Positions 16,633 through 21,175 of a DNA stretch of 21,175 bases are shown in pieces. Position 1 is the stretch's first letter. Every line of letters begins with the position of its first letter. Under the pieces are notes generated by a model. It was not told the DNA's origin, ran no database searches, and saw only the letters and a program-made list of their open reading frames with translations. The position numbers were made by a program, and so were the translations under genes. The DNA comes from JBEKZD01 sp050013395 (lineage in GTDB: Bacteria; Verrucomicrobiota; Verrucomicrobiia; Palsa-1439): assembly GCA_050013395.1 (NCBI GenBank), contig JBEKFI010000076.1, positions 1 to 21,175 on the forward strand, given 5' to 3'.

Positions 16633-17287
16633 GCCTCACCAACTCCCAAATCTGTTTCCCGACGGCCTCGATGCTCTGGCTGCCGGCGATCACTTTCACT
16701 CGCTTGGGTTCGCGTTTGGCGAGATCGAGATAACCCTGCCGCACCCTTTTGGAGAATTCCAGTGACACGCTCTCCATCCGGTCGAATAACTCTCCGTTAA
16801 ACAATCCGAGTTGATCGGGCATTTCACGCTCGCGATTACGGATTCGTTCGTGTCCAATCTTGGGATCGATATCAATAACTATTGTAATGTCAGGGATGCA
16901 GCCACCTATGGCGAAATTATTGATCGTCCTAACGACACCCATATCGAGTTCACGCGCGAGCCCTTGGTAAACGGTTGTAGAGTCGTGGTAGCGATCACAA
17001 ATCACCACAGACTCGCTGCGCAAAATCGGTGTGATAACCTCGCGAACGAGTTGAGCACGGTTTGCGCAAAACAGCAACAATTCAGTCTCCGCCGTCATGG
17101 GGGCAGTCTTATAGCTGAACTTCAAAATGTGCCGAATCTGATCGCCGATTTCAGTTCCGCCCGGTTCACGCCTGACATCAACGCAATATCCTTCCTTCTG
17201 CAAACGCGCGGCCAATCTTTGAACTTGAGTGGATTTGCCGCAGCCTTCCCCTCCCTCAAACGTGATAAATGTGCCTTTACGAGCCAT
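16610..17287 (-). CDS. tmk: Thymidylate kinase
   Basis: Tmk phosphorylates dTMP to dTDP in the cytosol. The 225-residue protein has the P-loop FEGGEGCGKST (Lys18), the dTMP-binding RREPGGTEIGDQIR, the DR(Y) motif ICDRYHDSTTVYQGLAR and a LID-like region at NREREMPDQLG. Length and order of motifs match the family. It is the first gene of the long minus-strand operon, with a sigma-70-type promoter directly upstream (17305-17333). The predicted leader is only about 11 bases, with no clear Shine-Dalgarno. Its 3' end overlaps the holB-like start. Confidence 0.96.
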   Translation of the reverse strand: MARKGTFITFEGGEGCGKSTQVQRLAARLQKEGYCVDVRREPGGTEIGDQIRHILKFSYKTAPMTAETELLLFCANRAQLVREVITPILRSESVVICDRYHDSTTVYQGLARELDMGVVRTINNFAIGGCIPDITIVIDIDPKIGHERIRNREREMPDQLGLFNGELFDRMESVSLEFSKRVRQGYLDLAKREPKRVKVIAGSQSIEAVGKQIWELVRHVLQRSA

Positions 17288-17304
17288 TTGCTTGGATTGT
17301 TCGA

Positions 17305-17333
17305 ATCATAACGGCCTCTCCCGTGGGGGTCAA
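17305..17333 (-). promoter_or_regulatory. Sigma-70-type promoter for the tmk operon
   Basis: On the minus strand TTGACC (17328-17333) and TATGAT (17305-17310) are each one base from consensus, and the spacer is exactly 17. The expected start site near 17298 leaves about 11 bases before the tmk ATG. The -35 touches the end of the ORF6N gene. This is the best promoter match in the window. Confidence 0.65.
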
Positions 17334-17980
17334 GGTTCGACACTTGGCCTGCTATTTTCAACGGTCAATCGAGGCAGCACAAATCTGTCATAGCTATGAA
17401 CCCGAACCCAGTGGAGAGCCATGGAACTCACGACCAATAGCCCACCGCAAGCCGAAGCCGCAGATGCCAAAGACCCAACCATCGGCACGGGCAAGGCAGG
17501 CGGGTCAAGGATGTCCATGAACCGGCGCAGGATGTCCACGATGACGGCATCTTGCAGGTTCAGACGCTCCTTGAGTTCTTTTTCCAAGGCGGCCAGTTTC
17601 CGGTTATCCGCCAGCGCCGCTCGCATCCGCACGAACGCCCGCACCACGAACACACTCATCTGCGTCGCGCGCGGGCTGTTGAGGACGTTGGCTGCCATGA
17701 TTGCCCCGTGCTCGGTGAACGCGTACGGGAGATAGCGCCGACCGCCGTGCGAACTGGTCGCAAATTGCGACCTCAAGTTTGCAAGCTCTTCCGGGGTAAG
17801 CTGGAAGGCGAAATCCTCCGGGAAGCGGTCTTGGTTGCGTTTGACCTGTTCGTTGAGGCGTTTGGTGGTCACTTCATAGACTGCGGCCAGATCGGCGTCC
17901 AGCATCACGCGTTGGCCGCGCACCGTGTAGATGCACTCCTCAATTCGATCCGTACGCCGTGCCGGCAAGTCTTCCTTCAT
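17330..17980 (-). CDS. ORF6N-domain (KilA-type, antirepressor-like) DNA-binding protein
   Basis: The 216-residue protein has an ORF6N domain at about 10-110: CIYTVRGQRVMLDADLAAVY, RNQDRFPEDFAFQLT, NLRSQFATSS, RYLPYAFTEHGAIM and AANVLNSPRA. This domain is common in phage antirepressors and free-standing bacterial genes and is thought to bind DNA. A helical stretch follows (ALADNRKLAALEKELKERL). I place the start at MKEDLPARRTD because AGGAG (17990-17994) lies nine bases upstream. The last 60 residues (PALPVPMVGSLASAASACGG... to the stop at 17330) do not resemble the usual short, proline-rich ending and may be a read-through after an indel. The start overlaps the small ORF at 17977-18039. Function unknown. 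Confidence 0.85.
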   Translation of the reverse strand: MKEDLPARRTDRIEECIYTVRGQRVMLDADLAAVYEVTTKRLNEQVKRNQDRFPEDFAFQLTPEELANLRSQFATSSHGGRRYLPYAFTEHGAIMAANVLNSPRATQMSVFVVRAFVRMRAALADNRKLAALEKELKERLNLQDAVIVDILRRFMDILDPPALPVPMVGSLASAASACGGLLVVSSMALHWVRVHSYDRFVLPRLTVENSRPSVEP

Positions 17981-18039
17981 CGGTCCACGCTCCTGAAGAT
18001 TTCGACCTTGGTGACACGACCTTGGTAGATGCGGTTCAT
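17977..18039 (-). pseudogene. 20-codon ORF resembling the N-terminus of Opitutaceae-type Cas12b
   Basis: The peptide is MNRIYQGRVTKVEIFRSVDR, with a strong GAGGAG ribosome binding site eight bases before the ATG. Its stop overlaps the ORF6N start as ATGA. From memory, Cas12b (C2c1) of an Opitutaceae bacterium begins MSLNRIYQGRVAAVE, and related verrucomicrobial proteins share NRIYQGRV. The likeness covers only about 14 residues; after VEI the sequence is unrelated. It could be the stump of a deleted cas12b, a coupled leader peptide for ORF6N, or chance. No CRISPR repeats or other cas genes are visible. Low confidence in identity, high in the reading frame itself. Confidence 0.4.
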
Positions 18040-18305
18040 GTCCCGGTCTCCTCGCTGGCCCACCCGGCCATTTATGCCGCAACCTGCCGCCATCCGCCAC
18101 CCTCTTTTTCAGCTAGATCATCTCCTCACCCCCAGACGTGCGCGCCCGTTGCTAAGAATGTGAGCACTGCAATTACTGCGGCGACATTTTCTGGCGGCTC
18201 GCTACCTAAACAGCGGCAGAACTTATCAGCCCGTCGCCGTTGATCTCGACCGCGTGACCCGCACCTTTCAGAAGTAAAAGCTGTGTAAAAGAAGACGGGC
18301 TGTCT
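18040..18305. other. Non-coding stretch between the ORF6N and macro-domain genes
   Basis: About 265 bases contain no complete gene. The plus frame near 18155-18205 reads ECEHCNYCGDIFWRLAT then a stop, which has two cysteine pairs and might be the tail of a lost zinc-binding protein, though it is too short to name. The ribosome binding site of the small upstream ORF is at 18048-18053. I see no tandem or spaced repeats here. Confidence 0.35.
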
Positions 18306-18311
18306 TATAAT
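18306..18311 (+). promoter_or_regulatory. Perfect TATAAT -10 element, leaderless arrangement
   Basis: TATAAT ends eight bases before the macro-domain ATG at 18320, so transcription should begin at or within about two bases of the start codon. The -35 region (around 18283-18288, GTGTAA) is poor. No ribosome binding site fits between, which supports a leaderless mRNA. Confidence 0.5.
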
Positions 18312-18319
18312 TCACGCGG

Positions 18320-18853
18320 ATGCAAAAGCGTGTTGGGAGATCGACTCTGGAGTTGGTGCAGGGCGACATCACGGCGCTGCAGGTGGACGCGATCGTCAAC
18401 GCCGCCAACGTGCACCTGCAGCACGGCGGCGGCGTGGCGTGGGCGATTGTGCGTAAGGGTGGCCACGAGATTCAGGAAGAGTCGGACGCAATTATCGCGC
18501 GGCGCGGGCCGCTGGAAACAGGCGATACGGTCATCACCTCGGGTGGGAAACTTCCCGCTAGGTTTGTCATTCACACGGCCGGTCCGATCTGGGGCGATGG
18601 CGACGAAGACAGTAAGCTGCGCAAGTCGATTCGCAGCAGTTTGGAGCTGGCTGACGAGCACGGCGTCAAGTCCATCGCGTTTCCCGCGATCAGCACAGGC
18701 ATCTACCGGTTTCCCGTGGATCGCGCGGCCAAGTTGATGCTCGATGAAGCGGTCAAGTATTTGCGCGGCAAGACTTCAATCGAGCGAGTTTTGTTCTGCT
18801 TGTACGACGACGCGACGTACGACGCGTTTGAGCGAGCGTTTGAGAAATTGTAG
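18320..18853 (+). CDS. Macro-domain protein (ADP-ribose binding / O-acetyl-ADP-ribose deacetylase type)
   Basis: Macro domains bind ADP-ribose and often remove it from proteins, nucleic acids or O-acetyl-ADP-ribose. The 177-residue protein is a single domain. It has LELVQGDITALQVDAIVNAAN (Asp for the adenine ring), HLQHGGGVAWAIVRKGG (glycine-rich loop), GDTVITSGGKLPARFVIHTAGP and IAFPAISTGIYRFP (phosphate loop). The HGGGVA.AI pattern resembles the archaeal Af1521 subtype more than E. coli YmdB, which has GGGGVDGAIH. Here the loop holds Ala-Trp where YmdB-like deacetylases have Asp-Gly, so catalysis may differ. It stands alone, faces the SDR gene and seems to be leaderless. No ART or sirtuin partner lies in the window. 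Confidence 0.94.
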   Translation: MQKRVGRSTLELVQGDITALQVDAIVNAANVHLQHGGGVAWAIVRKGGHEIQEESDAIIARRGPLETGDTVITSGGKLPARFVIHTAGPIWGDGDEDSKLRKSIRSSLELADEHGVKSIAFPAISTGIYRFPVDRAAKLMLDEAVKYLRGKTSIERVLFCLYDDATYDAFERAFEKL

Positions 18854-18899
18854 CCGTGGATCTTATTCGCGGCTGTCTTGCGTGGCGTGAGCGTCGATT

Positions 18900-18920
18900 G
18901 CCGCGAAAGAGTTTCGCGGC
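18900..18920. terminator. Hairpin between convergent genes
   Basis: GCCGCGAAA and TTTCGCGGC form a perfect 9-base stem with a GAG loop, 47 bases after the macro-domain stop and 31 bases beyond the SDR stop. A weaker inverted pair, AGCCG...CGGCT, lies at about 18851-18875. There is no T run, so this is either a bidirectional terminator or a short interspersed palindromic repeat. Confidence 0.4.
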
Positions 18921-18951
18921 TACAAAGCTTCCGTCGCCCCCTGCGTCTGTC

Positions 18952-19752
18952 CTACTGCACCCGCGCCAGGAAGAAGTCCAGGGTTCGCGGCGTGAACCGT
19001 TTCATCCAGACACCGATGCGGCCTGAGACGGTCAGCGTCACCTCGCGTTCGTGGCGGCCGCAGGCGTTCAGAATGGCGCGGGCGACTTTGCCGGGATGCT
19101 GCCCTTTCACCGGGCTGAGGCGCGCCGGGCCGCCGTAGCGGATTTGGTTGTTGAAGAATGGCGTGTCGGTGTAGCTGGGCATGATGAAAATTACTTCGAT
19201 GCCCGTACCATGGAGTTCCATGCGCAACGCATCGCTGAGGGCGCGCAGAGCGAACTTGCTGGCGGAGTAGATCCCGTTGCGTGGCGTGGCGATGGCACTG
19301 AGGACGCTGCCGATGTTGACGATTTGGCCCCGAACACCTTCGAGGCTGGCCGCTTGCCGTTGCATGTGCGGGAGGACGGCTTGGATGCAGCGCAGCGCGC
19401 CGAAGAAATTTAATTCCATCAGTCGCCGCGCGTCCTCGGGGCGCGAATCAGCGACGCGCGCGCGCAAGCCGATCCCCGCGTTGTTGACAAGGATGTCGAC
19501 GCGGCCAAACTCGGCGATGGTGCGCTCGACGAGCCGCGCGACGTCGTTGTCCTGGGTCACGTCGGTGCGGACGATCAACATGCGCTCGCGCCAAGCAGGA
19601 TGCTCGTCCACGATCTTTTCCAGTGTGTCCAAGCGACGCGCGGCGAGGACCACGTTGGCCCCGGCCTCCGCGAACGCCAGGGCGGTCTCACGTCCAATCC
19701 CGCTCGACGCGCCGGTGACGACAACTGTCTTGCCTTGGAAGTTATTTTTCAT
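18952..19752 (-). CDS. Short-chain dehydrogenase/reductase (SDR)
   Basis: This is an NAD(P)-dependent oxidoreductase of the classical SDR type. Its 266 residues hold TGASSGIG (13-20), VLAARR (the basic residues favour NADPH), NNAG (90-93), Asn115, Ser149, and Tyr162-x3-Lys166 in YSASK. After the active site comes the FIMPSYTDTPFF segment typical of the family. The C-terminal part (about 220-266, with SGRIGVWMKRFTPRTLDFFLARV) is amphipathic or hydrophobic, as in membrane-associated SDRs of the DltE/YqjQ group. The substrate is unknown. It is divergent from the response regulator gene, with 53 bases between the starts, and convergent with the macro-domain gene. Confidence 0.92.
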   Translation of the reverse strand: MKNNFQGKTVVVTGASSGIGRETALAFAEAGANVVLAARRLDTLEKIVDEHPAWRERMLIVRTDVTQDNDVARLVERTIAEFGRVDILVNNAGIGLRARVADSRPEDARRLMELNFFGALRCIQAVLPHMQRQAASLEGVRGQIVNIGSVLSAIATPRNGIYSASKFALRALSDALRMELHGTGIEVIFIMPSYTDTPFFNNQIRYGGPARLSPVKGQHPGKVARAILNACGRHEREVTLTVSGRIGVWMKRFTPRTLDFFLARVQ

Positions 19753-19805
19753 TTCTTACCGAGCGCCGGATGATATAAGTTTGTCTCACTCTTGGCAATG
19801 CAGTC

Positions 19806-20195
19806 ATGAACGCGCATGATGACAACCGGCAGCGAGCAATCCTTGCCATTGATGACGAAAAGGACATCTTGGAGATCATCCAAGAATGCTTGGAGGCCGA
19901 AGGTTACAAGGTGTATACCGCCTCCAGCGCCAAGGAGGGCGTTGGGTTATACGAACGGCTCTGGCGCCAGATCGATCTGGTGCTGCTCGATTACCTGATG
20001 CCGGAGATGACCGGTGATCTTGTGTTTGAGTGCCTTCGTAACGTGAATCCCGACGTGCGCGTGCTGTTGCTGACGGCTTGCGACGATAACGTGGCGCGGA
20101 AGATGTTCGAAATGGGGCTGCGCGGCTACCTCCAGAAACCATTTTATCTCGACGACTTCATCCAGCGCGTGCGCGAGGAAATCAACGGGGATTGA
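19806..20195 (+). CDS. Stand-alone response regulator receiver (CheY-like)
   Basis: This is a single REC domain of 129 residues with no output domain. It has acidic pair Asp16-Asp17 in LAIDDEKD, phosphoacceptor Asp62 in VLLDYLMPEMTG, Thr90 in LLLTACDD and Lys111 in LQKPF. It presumably carries phosphate from a histidine kinase to another protein. No kinase is nearby. TATAAG upstream (about 19775) could be a -10, leaving a leader of roughly 20-25 bases, but the -35 is weak. The next gene, 78 bases on, is the DUF2007-type membrane protein; a shared role is possible but not shown. Confidence 0.93.
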   Translation: MNAHDDNRQRAILAIDDEKDILEIIQECLEAEGYKVYTASSAKEGVGLYERLWRQIDLVLLDYLMPEMTGDLVFECLRNVNPDVRVLLLTACDDNVARKMFEMGLRGYLQKPFYLDDFIQRVREEINGD

Positions 20196-20273
20196 TCACC
20201 GCCCGATTTGGGCGAGTGCTGCCCGGGCCAAAATGTGCTGGAAAGCCAGAGGCAATCGGACTAAAGTGTCGGC

Positions 20274-20807
20274 ATGAGCGAGGAGGAACGGTTAAGGTCG
20301 GAGAAACTTGTCGAAATCCATCGGGCGCGCGACGAATGGGAAGGCAATCTCCTCATCGGCTATCTCCGCGACAACGGCATCGAGGCCACGCTTGAGGGCA
20401 AGGTGAAGGGGCCGGAGGCCGCCGTCCACGCGGGATTCGCCGATCCTGACCGCTCCTGCGGCATTTTCGTGCTGGAGGATGAGGCCAAGCAGGCTGCCGA
20501 GTTGGTTACAGAGTTTCTGTCGGCCGCGACCGATGACAACATTCTGCAACAGACGGCTGCCCAGAAGCTGCAGGTCGATCGTGAGACCATTGCCCGACTC
20601 CGCGACGCGGTGCGCGAAGAACGGCGGACGTTTGAGTTTCTTGGCTGGATCGGTGTGGTGTTTCTGGGAGCGGCGGCGCTGCTCTGGGCGATCTGGCCAG
20701 CGTGGTTGAAGGTCGCGTCACCGCCGCCTGAGTTTCGCTGGGTCGTGGTGATTCTTCTGGTGCTGGCGGCTGTGTTTGCAGGTGGCAGGGCAAGTAAGAG
20801 GATGTGA
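20274..20807 (+). CDS. DUF2007-type protein with two C-terminal membrane helices
   Basis: The 177-residue protein begins with a DUF2007-like ('putative signal transducing') fold at about 11-85: KLVEIHRARDEWEGNLLIGYLRDNGIEATLEG, then GIFVLEDEAKQAAELVTEFL. A helical linker with many charged residues follows (AAQKLQVDRETIARLRDAVREERRT), then membrane helices at about 118-140 and 153-172, ending RASKRM. DUF2007 is a small ferredoxin-like domain of unknown ligand. It sits between the response regulator and the small DUF2892-like gene, both on the same strand, so an operon is likely. The domain call is by pattern only. Confidence 0.75.
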   Translation: MSEEERLRSEKLVEIHRARDEWEGNLLIGYLRDNGIEATLEGKVKGPEAAVHAGFADPDRSCGIFVLEDEAKQAAELVTEFLSAATDDNILQQTAAQKLQVDRETIARLRDAVREERRTFEFLGWIGVVFLGAAALLWAIWPAWLKVASPPPEFRWVVVILLVLAAVFAGGRASKRM

Positions 20808-20814
20808 GCATCGA

Positions 20815-21042
20815 GTGAAGCTGCCTTCCAATATCGATCGGCGTGGACGCAAGGCGCGGCTGATTGGCGGAATTTTCGCCGATGCGTGTGGGGTCGCGCT
20901 CATTGTCACGGGTTTCCTCCGCGGCGGCACCGGAATCCTGATAGGTGGTATCGTGGCGTCGGTCGTCGGCAGCTTCATGATCTTCGAAGCCACCAATGGC
21001 TGGTGCGCGCTGCGCGCGATGGGAATCAAGACGCCGCTGTAA
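20815..21042 (+). CDS. Small inner-membrane protein, DUF2892-like
   Basis: GTG at 20815 gives 75 residues: VKLPSNIDRRGRKARLIGG, then two hydrophobic segments (IFADACGVALIVTGFLRGG and ILIGGIVASVVGSFMIFEA) and a tail GWCALRAMGIKTPL. The N.D...R, two-helix, GWC..RA.GIKTP plan resembles the DUF2892/YgaP membrane segment, including the late cysteine. A longer frame from 20776 would overlap the preceding gene, so I prefer the GTG, seven bases after its stop. Function unknown. Confidence 0.7.
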   Translation: MKLPSNIDRRGRKARLIGGIFADACGVALIVTGFLRGGTGILIGGIVASVVGSFMIFEATNGWCALRAMGIKTPL

Positions 21043-21111
21043 TTTCCTGAGCGGCTTAGCCCGGATTATTCACGATGCGCTTGAAAGCTCGACAGTCTGT
21101 CACAGCTCGAA

Positions 21112-21175
21112 CCCTCACCCTGACCCGCCTGCGCCGAGGCTTCGGCGGGCAGGCCCTCTCCCTTGGAAAGGGAGA
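21112..21175. repeat. Second copy of the palindromic repeat family, cut by the window end
   Basis: CCCTCACCCTGACCC followed by a GC-rich hairpin (GCCTGCGCCGAGGCTTCGGCGGGCAGG) and CCCTCTCCCTTGGAAAGGGAGA matches the arm and hairpin of 5746-5826, with a different internal hairpin. The right arm lies beyond the window. With the first copy this shows a family of palindromes that exchange inner modules. Confidence 0.78.

Noticed and set aside
17977..18305. CRISPR array next to the Cas12b-like peptide
   Set aside because: I read both strands for regularly spaced repeats of 25-40 bases and found none in this gap or elsewhere in the window.
20196..20273. Terminator after the response regulator (CGCCC...GGGCG hairpin)
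   Set aside because: The stem is only five bases with no T run, and the next gene on the same strand follows closely, so termination here is not supported.

Overview
The window is a dense bacterial chromosome segment of moderately high GC. It mixes conserved biosynthesis genes with a few decayed accessory genes. I infer a Verrucomicrobiota-like or related PVC/environmental bacterium. The reasons are the layout, the many short interspersed repeats (some inside conserved genes), and a 14-codon match, from memory, to the start of Opitutaceae-type Cas12b. No rRNA or ribosomal protein gene is present to confirm this.

Layout. Positions 1-4427 (minus) hold a purine operon, purM > alpha/beta hydrolase (frameshifted) > signal peptidase I > NTF2-like membrane-anchored protein > purH. 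The first four genes are joined by ATGA overlaps, and purH is cut by the window edge. Positions 4430-6021 form a decayed patch. It holds a VapB/VapC-like toxin-antitoxin pair with a frameshift in each gene, a diverged copy of the purM 5' end just behind the toxin, a second antitoxin with a truncated RelE-like toxin, and palindromic repeats. Positions 6022-8799 (plus) hold a polysaccharide co-polymerase/tyrosine kinase and a short Wza-like export lipoprotein. Positions 8912-9474 (minus) hold tRNA-Ser(CGA) and a remnant of an oligopeptide-type ABC permease.

Positions 9549-17287 (minus) form one long housekeeping run, read tmk > holB-like > O-antigen-ligase/TPR protein > aroQ > accB > accC > phosphofructokinase > thiE. 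It has a good sigma-70-type promoter before tmk. The phosphofructokinase carries residues typical of pyrophosphate-dependent enzymes. Positions 17330-18039 (minus) hold an ORF6N-domain gene preceded by a 20-codon ORF resembling a Cas12b N-terminus. Positions 18320-21042 hold a macro-domain protein (probably leaderless), a convergent SDR oxidoreductase, a stand-alone response regulator, a DUF2007-type membrane protein and a small DUF2892-like membrane protein.

Most notable: the toxin-antitoxin unit lies between two diverged, frame-conserved copies of the purM 5' end; frameshifts are confined to accessory genes while every housekeeping frame is intact; short repeats are carried in frame inside purH, purM and the O-antigen ligase; and there is a possible Cas12b relic. 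I found no CRISPR array, integrase or intact transposase, and I do not see a complete new defence system.
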